From: Thereva unica
Taxonomy: Eukaryota > Arthropoda > Insecta > Diptera > Therevidae
DNA: 64,000 nucleotides
Direction: 5' to 3'
Assembly (NCBI GenBank): GCA_949987705.1
Contig: OX465286.1
Coordinates: 12,257,092-12,321,091, forward strand
In this document: positions 54,687 through 64,000 of the stretch, piece after piece
How the letters are laid out: the number at the start of each line of letters is the position of its first letter
How positions within the stretch are numbered: the stretch's first letter is position 1
The notes under the pieces: generated by a model
Told to the model about the DNA's origin: nothing
The model's input: only the letters and a program-made list of their open reading frames with translations
The model's database searches: none
Position numbers and translations under genes: made by a program

Positions 54687-57600
54687 TCATTGTTTCCATC
54701 TGTTAAAAACATTTAAAAATTGAATATATCGGATTTCCTCTCTGTTTCTACGCACTACGCATTTTCTCTGTTCCCTTACCCTTAAGTGAGCCAAATCCTC
54801 ACTTTTCGCCAAGTCTTTTAACTCTATGTAAAGCGAGTAAATCAGAATCCATCCGTAAACAGATGTCAACATAAAAAGAATCCAACACGTTACCATAAGG
54901 ATATTATAGGCGAAACCTAGATCATTGACAAGCGAAAAGAAAATAAACGCAAACAATCGCATTATTATAAAAACAGCAAAGGTCCACAGCCATGGAATTA
55001 TTTTACGTTCGTATTCCTATATATGAATTAATTTCAATTATTTTTGTGAGTGGGGATGAATTGTGGGATAATGTACCTTATGCCTTCTATTCTTCCTGTT
55101 AGCATTTTGCTATGAGTGCGTGCATTTTAAAAAACTTTATTTCATGACAATATTTTTTACTTAATGAAATTCAATTGAAGCATTAAAAATTTTATATAAA
55201 AGATAAAACTATTTAGAACTTAAAAATCTGGTACTACATTCTGGTCAGAAATTATACAAGCTAACACAGGAGTCCACAGCTCCACAGCTTACTGTACTAT
55301 ACTCGTCATACACTTTCATTTGATACCCATACCGAGAGCATTGTAAATAAATAAATAGGTAAACCCCATTTTGTGTTGGCGGCCATTTTGAATTTGGAAT
55401 GATGCCACAAAGCTAATAGTATTCTATTTGTCAAATCTTTTCATTTAATAACAATACCGAGTAGGTTGTAAAGAAAAAGGTAGCCGCCATTTTGTGTTAG
55501 CCGCCATTTTGAATTTGGAATGACTTTCATTTGACACCCATACATACAAATATGTATACATACTTAGACTTAGGTGATTAAATTTTTCGTTCCTACGAAC
55601 GTTCCTCGCGAGTTTCTAGATGAACGGGGGGAAGTGAACATGAAGCCCCTCATCATCACCGCTTCCACGTTCAAAGATTTGAGAAAAGTTAACGGAATAT
55701 TGTTGTTGTTGTTGTTTTAAATTTTACTAGCATAGGGCTAGTGGACCACAAAGGTCTCTTACTGGTCCCAGCCTTGAAGCTACATCGACCACGAATCAAT
55801 GATATAAACAACTTGTATTGGCCTCCTAAATTTCCTCTTTGTTAACTAACTATCCCAAGCAACGTGGCCAAAACGCCGCTGGGAATTACGTTTTTTTTTA
55901 AAAACAATTGATATAGTTTGTCAGTGTAGTCAAAGTTAGATGAGGTCTAATCAGGCTTTAAAGGATTAATCAATAATAAAATATAACCTTGATGTATTAA
56001 AGATGTCACCTTTACTGCCATTTAGTAGATTAAATCCTCATCATTCAGTGGAACACAAAAAGATAGTTTAATGAAAGGATACATGGATTATGAAGCTCTA
56101 ACAGACTAGGAAAGATAAATTCTAGTGTATATCGAGCTAATGCTGGAACAATGATAAACAAAGAAAATTTTTTCCATTGATTGGGATGTTGGTGTAACAC
56201 GTAGACACCCATACCGACTCAGGTTCAGGGATAAAATAAAGATAGACACTTAAGATATGAAGGTAGATTGTACTGGACGTACACACTTGAAACTGTAAGA
56301 TATGAAAATTTACTTAGATTAGAAGACTTCTTGCTGGAATTGACTTCACTCAGAGGAGAGTCCTTTGGAGTGAAAACCTAAAGGGCTGATGTGTTAATCC
56401 TTTTTTAGAGTCGAGAACCAATAATTGGTTGTACCTGAACTCGTTTCCCTTATTAGTGGAGGTTGTAAGGACCTATATTTTTCGAGGCCAGTATTATCTT
56501 GGAGTATCCTTGAGGAGATCCTAGAACTGATCGATTCACAATCCGAGTCCTCAATGAGAGGATCTATATTTCCCTTTCCTGCGACATCAGCCACTGAAGA
56601 TTTCTTTTTAGGCCTTTTTTTCCACGTTTTGGGCCTCTTCGGAGATTTTTTACCTTTGTTTTCTTCAGCATGGAACAGGTTATTTATATCTAAACCCACA
56701 CCCCGTGCTTGCAATTCCCCAGAACGTGCAGGGCTTATACCGTTTACAGTCCCTTTCTTACGATATTGAGCATTGAGAAGTCTATTCTTTGCCTTGTAGA
56801 TTCTAAGCGCGTCCGATCTTGCATAGTTGCCCCTTCGCATTATTGTAACTAATTCCTTTTCTTTGAGCCACACGGGGCACACTTTCTCAAATGCTCCATG
56901 GTTTCCTTTGCAATTTGCACATTTAGCGGCTTTGACGCAATTTCTTCTTTCTTCACAATTTTGCGTTCCGCACTTACCACAGATCATCCATTTGGATCTG
57001 CATTCCTTGCTGAGGTGGCCAAACCTCTGACATCTGAAACACCTTACAGGGGGGGAGACAAATTTGTTCGTTTTGAGACTCGAGTAATATAGTTTAATTT
57101 TTTCTGGGATCTTGTCTCCACTTACATAAATTTTTATTTTATTCACCTCTTTAGTGACCACCCTCCCTTCAGAAAAGGTTTTCCACTTTAATCTGAAGCA
57201 CCTTCTGAAATTGATTGAGGGATTGCATAATCTTAAAGCCTCAATCAGTTCTTCTTCACTCAGTCCTAAATCCACGCCATGAACAATAAAGGGAGTGGCT
57301 ACTAGACCCAGCGGAATGTATGCTCTGAAAGTTGAGTCTACGGGGCACTTATTAATGAAATTATTTGCATTTTCTGCAGAGTCAAAGATGACTTTACATT
57401 TGTGTTTTGCAGTATAGGGAATTGAAAGTACACCCTTTGTGGTTGATAATAAGAATTTTCCCAAGGAGAGAGGGTTCAGGCTTTTGTTCTCCCTTGAATC
57501 AGGGTTGATATGCCGGACTATAACTGTGAAGGGACCAACATCGTTTTTGTTGTATTCAATTGGGATATTATTGGTAGAAATAGATGGATTGTTTGGTAAA

Positions 57601-60600
57601 ATCCGTGAAGCATCAGCTAAATTTTGTTGAGTGATCCCTATCGTAGCTGATGAGTCTTGAGAGGACAAGGTTGGAGATTTGCCCAGAGTATCACTTTTAC
57701 ACTTCAACGATGCGCCTACCTTCTCTGTTCCTTTTAGGTTTTTTTTGACAGGAACTACAGCTTTGGGCTGCACCATAGGTCTTAATTCAGGGACTACCTT
57801 AATTATGCTTGGTGGTGCGCCTTTTTTGTTAATTAACCTAGCTGACGTTCTTTTAGTGACACTTATTTTTTCCTTTCGATCTTCCCCGGATATAAGAGGA
57901 GAATTTTTTTTATCCATTTTAATAAAGTAAAGGGAGTAACGGTTGGATGGGTGTGAAGATTGAAGACCCAAAACTGGAGGCAAGTGGTTGGTTAGAGTAA
58001 AAAAAATTGAAGTACCCAACGGAATTCTATTGAATTTATGAAATTTTATATGAAACTAAAGCTAAATTTCGATTTAATATCGAACTGAAACTGCCACTGT
58101 CTAACAAAAATAAAAATCACTAAAACATTAACATGTCACAAGGTGAGACGGTAATTTCATCATATATCTAAAAAAAAAAGAAAGGAAAAAAAAAACAAGC
58201 AATGGAAAAAATTTTCTATTCTTAGGTAAAATAACGGGATTTGAAGAATGCCGCTATACCAGGATTCAGTAAATTACACCGTAATGTTAAATTTTGTCAA
58301 ACAATGTATTGGTAACAAAATAGCGGGACTCACTAACCACATGGATCACTAAAAATTCTAAAAAAAAAAATTCCATAAAAGGCAGTAAAGGTGGCCAGGT
58401 GCTTTGAAAATAGCAAAGGAAACTCAAAAATTTACACTAGAAAATCTAAAAAAAAAGAAAAAAAAGAAAGCACCTAAAAAAGAAAAATTTTGTATGCAAT
58501 AAAAAAAAAAAAAATTTTAAAAGCTTATCACAAAAGCACATGTAAAAGAGAATGTAAAAACTTAAAACACTTGACTGAACGACATTCTTTTACAACTAAT
58601 TAACAAACAAAATCAATAAATAATTAATAAATAATTAATAAATAATGAAAACCAGAAAGAAAAAACAAAATTAATTTTAAAAAGAAACACTTCGTCTATA
58701 AAGCACTGAACTGTAAAACACTTTAAAAAGAAAAAAAGAAAAAAAGGAAAAGCACTGACTAGCCTATCCACTAACGTGTGACCAAGTCGGAGTCCAAAGA
58801 GGAAGTGACGGAATATTGCTTTAGTTCATTATAGTCGGTATTATGTCATTTCATAGTAACGTAAAAAATCTTAAGGTATAATAAGACAATTATAGTTATG
58901 GCAGAGCGTTGGCAGGAGGTAAAGCTGGCATGTAACGCGTCAATGTCGCGGCGCCCCCGGCAACTGTCGACAATCATCAAACTTCTAGTGGAACGCAAAA
59001 ATCGACACATCAATAAGGCCCCCGGCATGGATGGCATACCAAATAAAGCCGCGAAGCTAGTAGCTACGATAGCGTGGACAGGTTCGCTGAAGTGCCTGAG
59101 AGAGGAGATCTTCCCGAAGAGATGGAAACAGCAGAAACTCGTGCTCCTATCGAAGCTGAACAAGCCTTTAAGGGACCCATCGTCCTACAGAGCGATATGC
59201 CTCCCTAGTTGGATAGGCAAACTGTTCGACTGGGGGTAATACATCGTACAATCGTCGAATGATAGGTGGCCTGTCAGATAAGCAATTCGGCGCCAGAAAG
59301 GCAAGGTCGACCACTAGCAAGACCCGACATATAGAGAAAAATTACTGATAACCCTCGACGTAAAAATGCTTTCAACTCAGCGAGATGGAGCAAAATAATT
59401 AAGGCGTTGATCAAGCTAGGCACACCAAAATACCTAGTGCGGGTAGTGGCCGACTACCTTCAGGGTAGGTCGCGCTTCATCGTGATTCGGAAGATGGTCC
59501 GAAGGTCTTCGAGCCACGTGCGGTGTTCCGCAAGGTTCCGTCCTTGCATCTCTCCTGTAGATCGCAATGTACAATGATGTGTTGGGGCTTCGTCTTCCAA
59601 AAGAAAGCAGTAGCGATCGGGTTCGCGGATGGCAATGTGGAAGTTGTCGTAGGAAACCAACCAGATGACATCGAACTGTATGCTAACGTAGCGATCTGGG
59701 ATATAAAATCGTGGCTAGAACGCGATGGGCTGAAGCTTGCTGAGCACAGTGAAGTAGTGCTGATCAGCCGTAAGGGTCAAGGTAGGGGAACAGATCATCC
59801 ACTCACATCTGCGATTTGTCTAGCACTCGCAAGAGTGCTGCCCAATGTTGGGTGGCCTAGACCGAGTCGCCGCCTCCTTTTGGGGAGGGTGGTTAACTCA
59901 GTCCTGTTATAGGCAGCGTCAGTGTGGGCGACAGCGTCAGTGTGGGCAGCAACGTTAAACAGGACTACAATCAGTAGGAAATGGAAGGCCGTATATAGGG
60001 TAAGTGCACTTTGCACTTGCTGCGCGTGCAGGTCTACGTCCGACGATGAGGCGAGCGTGATAGCGGGGATGATCCTCAAAGACATTCTGGCGAGAGAGGG
60101 CATGCGTCTCTATGACCCAGAATATAGTAGGGGGTCTCGGTAGCCTAGAAAGTAAGGCGTCTGCCTACCATCCCAGAGATCCCGGGTTCGAATCCTGGCA
60201 GCCTCACGGTCCAATTTCCCACCTACATAACTTTCCTTCTTTCTTCTTCCCTCTTTAAATTACTGATTCCTCCTGTCATAGCCTTCCTTAGCCCTTCCCC
60301 GGCTCCACCAAAGCGCATGTCATCAGTTGGTTGATGAGATTCAACTCGTTTCAGGAGGCATAACACGCCATCGAGTTATTTCTCGATATGTCCCGATGCC
60401 AGTCGCGATAGTAATGGTTGGGATTAAGTGGGATACGAATATCGCGGCTAGGTTGTAGCAGTTCCTTCCTCCCAACTAGAGCTGCTGTTCAACATTGCAG
60501 TCTATACGAAGATCAACAGTACATAAAGGACCCTTTCTGAGCCTCTAGTCTTTCACGTAAAAAAAAAGAGGGGAGCCAAGTAATCTACGGCACTGCAAGC

Positions 60601-61473
60601 CCGTAAGGGAAGTGGACGAGTCTAATAAGGATCATTGGACAGACAGACTTATCCCTAACGTGGAAATATACATGGGGGGTATAAGAAGAAATTACCGAGG
60701 CGCCACTATCCGTCATTCGGGATCGGCCAGTAATGGGCGCATGAGTCGTGGCGGTAGCGCAAGCTTTTTACCTACAGGAAAAAATATAACCGCGAACCCC
60801 CACCCCCCTTCCCCAACAAAATCATAGCGAAAGTCAGCAAGCAAATTTAAAATAATGAGCTAATTCAATATTAAAATTGCAGATAATTAAAGAGTATCCT
60901 ACCTTTCGAAGTGCTGTAATCAGCAGAAAGCTTGTTGTTAAAATAATTACGCCAAAAATAATCGAAAAAACCGCAAATATGACAAGACCGTTCCGAACTG
61001 TAAAATAAAAAAAATATGAAAGGTAGTTTTAGTTTGGTGCAAGAGAATAATCTTACCGTGCATGTTTCCAATATAAACAAACTCATAGGATATAATATAG
61101 TATCCATAATGTATCGAGCCCGGGGAAGCCATAGCAAGGCAGTAAACATCGAAAATCGATGTTGCTATAGTAAAAATTGCAAGGAACTAAAAAAAAATAA
61201 ATAAAAGTATAAGTATTATTTTCGCAGCCAACCCGGAGGAATATTGTTAAAGAGCCTTACCACCGAGAAAAGCGCAATTATTAAGGCAGCCTTTTCTACA
61301 TCTAGATACCGATTATTAAATATAGATTTCTGATACCATGCTATATGATGAGCAGCTACAGAACGTGATGAATGCCGCCAGTTTTTTAAGGATCTTTCTG
61401 TTGCTGCATGCGAAAAAACTGAAGGATTTGATCTACATATATAAGTGGTTGGAGTTTTTCTCCCATCATTCAT
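54687..61473 (-). CDS. Four-transmembrane protein, DUF4728/pasiflora-like (255 aa, four exons)
   Basis: Exons (minus): 61261-61473, 61057-61186, 60903-60997, 54687-55016; total 768 nt, phases 0, 1, 0, all GT-AG (donors GTAAGG, GTAAGA, GTAGGA). The protein has a basic cytosolic N-terminus of about 60 residues. TM1 spans residues 62-88 (ALIIALFSVFLAIFTIATSI, formed across the exon 1/2 junction), then a loop with GSIHYGYYIISYEFVYIG, TM2 at 118-143 (NGLVIFAVFSIIFGVIILTT), the short motif LRKEYERKIIPWLW, TM3 at 152-176, TM4 at 181-212, and a basic C-terminal tail. Intron positions between membrane segments and the IIPWL motif resemble the insect DUF4728 group, which includes septate-junction pasiflora proteins; the family match is from memory and moderate. 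The last intron (55017-60902) hosts three retroelement remnants. Gene structure appears intact. Confidence 0.85.
55270..55570. repeat. Dispersed tttcatttgatacccat / gccgccatttt repeat
   Basis: Two diverged units containing cattttgaatttggaatga and tttcatttgatacccata, shared with 31150-31330. It lies in the last intron of the tetraspan gene. Confidence 0.45.
55571..56393. other. Intronic, nothing recognised
   Basis: No ORF2 similarity was found downstream (minus sense) of the ORF1 at 56394-57917. A ttgttgttgttgttg tract occurs near 55700. Confidence 0.4.
56394..57917 (-). CDS. Uninterrupted non-LTR retrotransposon ORF1 (gag-like), no ORF2
   Basis: The frame is open for 541 codons from 58019; the internal Met at 57917 (MDKKNSPLISGEDRKEK, 507 aa) is the likelier start because upstream residues look non-coding. 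The centre has a predicted RRM-like fold region (PFTVIVRHINPDS to YIPLGLVATPF). Then come three CCHC knuckles in sequence (CFRCQRFGHLSKEC, CGKCGTQNCEERRNC, CANCKGNHGAFEKVC) near residues 300-355. A Lys-rich segment (KRPKTWKKRPKKK) and an acidic Ser-rich tail follow. This is the nucleic-acid-binding ORF1 of Jockey/I-type elements. No endonuclease or RT follows on the same strand. It sits sense-oriented in the last intron of the tetraspan gene. The long intact frame means either recent insertion or retained function; neither is shown. Confidence 0.8.
   Translation of the reverse strand: MDKKNSPLISGEDRKEKISVTKRTSARLINKKGAPPSIIKVVPELRPMVQPKAVVPVKKNLKGTEKVGASLKCKSDTLGKSPTLSSQDSSATIGITQQNLADASRILPNNPSISTNNIPIEYNKNDVGPFTVIVRHINPDSRENKSLNPLSLGKFLLSTTKGVLSIPYTAKHKCKVIFDSAENANNFINKCPVDSTFRAYIPLGLVATPFIVHGVDLGLSEEELIEALRLCNPSINFRRCFRLKWKTFSEGRVVTKEVNKIKIYVSGDKIPEKIKLYYSSLKTNKFVSPPVRCFRCQRFGHLSKECRSKWMICGKCGTQNCEERRNCVKAAKCANCKGNHGAFEKVCPVWLKEKELVTIMRRGNYARSDALRIYKAKNRLLNAQYRKKGTVNGISPARSGELQARGVGLDINNLFHAEENKGKKSPKRPKTWKKRPKKKSSVADVAGKGNIDPLIEDSDCESISSRISSRILQDNTGLEKYRSLQPPLIRETSSGTTNYWFSTLKKD
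58020..58880. other. A-rich intronic sequence
   Basis: Many A-runs (58370, 58450, 58500, 58730). Possibly the 5' leader of the ORF1-bearing element plus intron. No coding similarity. Confidence 0.4.
58898..60125 (+). pseudogene. R1-clade reverse transcriptase pseudogene
   Basis: KAPGMDGIPNKAAKLVA, DPSSYRAICLPSWIGKLF, LITLDVK, GVPQGSVLASLL, then GFADGNVEVVVG where the second catalytic Asp of the FADD box is Gly, DIELYANVAIWDIKSWL and LKLAEH. After a deletion near 59800 it continues VNSVLLYAASVW-like text and VYRVSALCTCCACRSTSDDE, typical of R1 C-termini. Several frame breaks. R1 elements normally insert in 28S rDNA; this copy is outside it. The SINE begins where the R1 text ends. Confidence 0.8.
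60130..60568 (+). mobile_element. tRNA-derived SINE, copy 2
   Basis: Head GGGGTCTCGGTAGCCTAG with an A-box-like TAGCCTAGAAAGTAAGG and B-box GGTTCGAATCC, a body containing ttgatgagattcaactcgtt, and a terminal A-run at 60559-60567. It aligns along its whole length with the minus-strand copy at 31476-31939. It lies in the last intron of the tetraspan gene. Confidence 0.85.
60569..60902. other. Intronic, nothing recognised
   Basis: Sequence between the SINE and the 60903-60997 exon. No further feature. Confidence 0.45.
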
Positions 61474-61904
61474 TTTTTAATTGTGGATTTTTGTTTGGGC
61501 GATATCGCAAAATAATTTTCGCTAAAAATACAAAAAAAATAGTTATATGTGTCGAGTTAATATCTGGCTTTGTTTAGAAAATCAAATTATCAAATGAGTA
61601 TATAATTATTTGTAAAATAAATAACTCACATTTGAAACAAATGTAGCAAATGCAAAATAATTCAAACAATCAAACATGAAGCAACTTTCATGGTGGCTGA
61701 AGCAGCCATGGATGTTACTACCTTGACAACAGTCAACATGAACCTTAGATAAGAGAACTACAGGAAAGGCCCTCGTGTGTATAATCCCTGTATGTGAACG
61801 TGAAATCTGGGGGTCTTCTGTCAAATTGGGTTAGTTAACTGCTTGTGTTCCCGCGTTCGCACACTGGGGCAAAAGGCCGAAAAGCTGGCCAAAAGTCTTT
61901 AACA
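61474..61904. other. Upstream region of the tetraspan gene
   Basis: AT-rich and likely to contain the 5' UTR and promoter, but no TATA or initiator could be chosen with confidence. Confidence 0.35.
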
Positions 61905-62595
61905 TTAAACGATTAATTTGAAATTTGGTATACGGGTTTTTTTGGGGCCGGTGATCGCGAATTTAGGGCCTGTGCGAATACTGGCTAAATTGCGGCTAAA
62001 CTAAATTATTGGAAAGGCCGGTATTGCAGTGCGATTTAAGGCTCAAGCAGAACCAATTCGTTCCGTCCGTTTTTAAAAGTTGGAAATTTGACATTTCCAT
62101 AAACTTTCCATGAGACGAACACAATCAAGCGGACGGAATGTCAAACAGAACAAAGGAAAAACGTGCGGAGCGGACGGAACGGATTGGTTCTGCTTCAGCC
62201 TTTAGTCTTTTCACGAGATGGCTGTGTCCATTTTACCATAAACAAGATGGCGGCTTCAAAATGGCGACCACAAGTAGTAAAATATCCTTCAATTGCTACA
62301 AAACTTGGCATACGGGGTTTTTTGGGGTCGCTGATTACGAATTTAGTGTCCATTTTTTCATAAACAAGATGGCGGCTTCAAAATGGCGACTAAAAATGGT
62401 AAAATATCCTTCAATTGCTATAAGACTTGGTATACGGGGGTTTTTGGGGTCCCTGATTACGAATTCAGTGTTCATTTTTTCATAAACAAGATGGCGGCTT
62501 CAAAATGGCGACTAAAACTAGTGAAATATCCTTCAATTGCTACAAAACTTGTTATACGGGGTTTTTCGGGTCGCTGATTTCGAATTTAGCGGCCT
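61905..62595. repeat. Tandem repeat, period about 118 bp
   Basis: Three units at 62230-62590 each contain ataaacaagatggcggcttc, aaaatatccttcaattgcta and a tatacggggttttttgggg-like stretch ending near gattacgaattta. A partial unit (gaaatttggtatacgggttt) lies at 61919-61965. Open frames through the array are a consequence of the repeat. The array is split by a MITE. Confidence 0.8.
62039..62201. mobile_element. 163-bp TTA-flanked MITE
   Basis: Ends AGGCTCAAGCAGAACCAATT and close complement (about 33 bp), with TTA at 62036-62038 and 62202-62204. The interior is only about 100 bp. PIF/Harbinger-like by duplication. Confidence 0.75.
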
Positions 62596-62885
62596 TTTTT
62601 TTAATAAAAAAATAAAATTTTAAATAAAAACTTGTAAGGAAATCAATCCTGAAAATATTAACTATGTAGTTCAACAAAAGATTATATTGAATTGATATTA
62701 AACGTCTGATGATCTTTACAAGTCGCAAATGAGTGGATATGAGTATTTTAAATCTTTAAAACGGCAATTCGTACGGGAAAATTCAGAACATTTTTTTGCT
62801 AATAATAGTATAATATACAATAATATACACCGAACGTTCGGTTGAATACTTTTTTAAGACGAGTTTTTTTTATAAAGTTATCCGA
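62596..62885. other. AT-rich, nothing recognised
   Basis: No coding or repeat end was seen. Confidence 0.4.
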
Positions 62886-63010
62886 AATCATATTAGGGGT
62901 CGTCCATAAATTACGTGAGGTGATTTTTGCGATTTTTCGACCCCTCTCCCCCTTAGATATCGTGAGATTTCTCTCGACCCCCCCCCCCCCTAATCTCACG
63001 TGAGATTTTT
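62886..63010. repeat. TE terminal fragment with GTCCATAAATTACGTGAG
   Basis: ggggtcgtccataaattacg at 62896, followed by inverted ctcacgtgag words near 62995 and a poly-C tract. Related to 49685-49800. No matching opposite end was found. Confidence 0.4.
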
Positions 63011-64000
63011 TAAATTTTAAAAAATCTCTAGTATTTACATTAAAAATACGTAATTGCGGTCGTAACCACAGCAAGGCTGGCTTTTCCTTTGAACTGCAGG
63101 AAAGGCCATCACGTATAAAATACGTGTACGTAACCGTATTTAAATCTAGTGAAAGGCGTGTAAAAAGTTCATCTGGGCGGATTGGGGGAGGGGGGCGTTG
63201 ACAGTAAGATGTTATTTAAGATAACTAATAATTCGGACTCCCTTGCCCTCCTCGTTTTCCCGCTTGTGGTGGACAAACAACTACGGAAACGTGAGCACTC
63301 ACCCAACAAGCATTTTCATTACGCTAAAATTCGGCATGTGCTTTCTTGTAGTACTAAATTCTAATGGTCTTTTCACGGTTCAGTGTTGCTTGGCTCGTAC
63401 TCTGCAGCATTCGTCGAGTCGCGCGTTTGGCTAGCCTTTAGAGGCTAAACAATCGAGTGTAGGACTTACCCATATCTTAAGGCCCCAATTTGCACACTGT
63501 TCGCCGGCAGGCCGTGACCTGAAAGTTTTCGTGAGGATCTGAACTTCTATTTACTTTCCAGCCGTGAATAGATGGCAAGAATTCACGCCGTATCCACTCG
63601 TAACGCGGAAAGCAAGGCGAGAGCTAAACGCGAAAACCATCCATACTCGCGTTTGCGCTTGTTTGCGGGTGTTCACGGCGTGAGACTGGAGTCGCCTTGA
63701 AGCTTACGTTGAAGCCATGAACATTTTTGGATCAATAACCTGCTATGCTCTAAGCAGTCGTTTTCGCCTGTGTGTCTGTAGGGAATCATGATTTCATCTG
63801 CCTGACACGGCCTGTCAGGCGGATACCTGAAGTATTATTCCACAGTTAGACTGAGTCAAGCTTAATCGTGCCGGTCGACCTGGTCTGACAGGCCACTGCC
63901 TACTGGCGGCCTGTAAGTGAATGGGGGTCTTTAGTGGAGAAACATGTCTTACTTAATTTAACCCAGTTTTCTTACCATTTTACACTGTTTCTTAAAAAAA
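63011..64000. other. Intergenic, nothing recognised
   Basis: Less AT-rich from 63360 onward; contains repeated cctgtcagg/ggcctgtca words near 63805-63910. No gene is supported. Confidence 0.4.

Noticed and set aside
56394..58019. Start of ORF1 at 58019
   Set aside because: The first 34 residues read through AT-rich leader-like sequence; the Met at 57917 begins the charged, gag-like part.
60130..60210. A tRNA gene on the plus strand
   Set aside because: Same reason: it is the head of the second SINE copy.
62138..62577. Overlapping ORFs with NKMAASKWR peptides
   Set aside because: Product of the tandem repeat; the peptide recurs because the DNA unit recurs.

Overview
The window looks like a repeat-rich insect genome, most likely a fly. 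Two spliced, single-copy host genes can be reconstructed on the minus strand. Almost everything else is transposable-element debris: non-LTR retrotransposons of the Jockey/CR1, LOA, R1 and RTE-like types, a BEL/Pao gag, Tc1, mariner and pogo elements, hAT elements with perfect 8-bp target duplications, PIF/Harbinger-like MITEs with TTA duplications, and a tRNA-derived SINE. There is no bacterial gene layout, CRISPR array, rRNA or free-standing tRNA. The species cannot be named from the sequence alone.

Host gene 1 (5139-16879, minus) encodes a predicted secreted 860-residue low-complexity protein rich in Thr, Ser, Glu and Asp. Five coding exons fit together with consistent splice phases. The first coding exon is only 17 nt and lies at 16863-16879, ending in a consensus GTAAGT donor. 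Its 9-kb first intron (7894-16862) holds a 1.46-kb TIR element, a BEL/Pao gag pseudogene carrying a small retroposon, a TA-flanked MITE, and a stack of nested DNA elements at 14374-16597.

Host gene 2 (54687-61473, minus) encodes a complete 255-residue protein with four membrane segments in four exons, resembling the DUF4728/pasiflora-like tetraspan group of insects. Its 5.9-kb last intron contains an uninterrupted retrotransposon ORF1 with three zinc knuckles (56394-57917), an R1-clade reverse-transcriptase pseudogene, and one copy of the SINE.

Between the genes (17-54 kb) are layered insertions. The clearest are three copies of a composite hAT MITE carrying fragments of two different retrotransposon ORFs; a 2.7-kb hAT that hosts one of those copies and itself sits in a larger repeat; a Tc1 element with a probable 53-bp intron, broken by an RTE-like retrotransposon with a 13-bp duplication; a mariner derivative built of two inverted 5' ends; and two fused LOA-type RT/RNase H copies. 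The left end (1-3356) holds two degraded retrotransposons, the first split by two TIR elements. The right end (61.9-62.6 kb) holds a tandem repeat with a period of about 118 bp. Many frameshifts in the Tc1 and RTE copies fall in homopolymer runs, so some may be sequence errors rather than decay.
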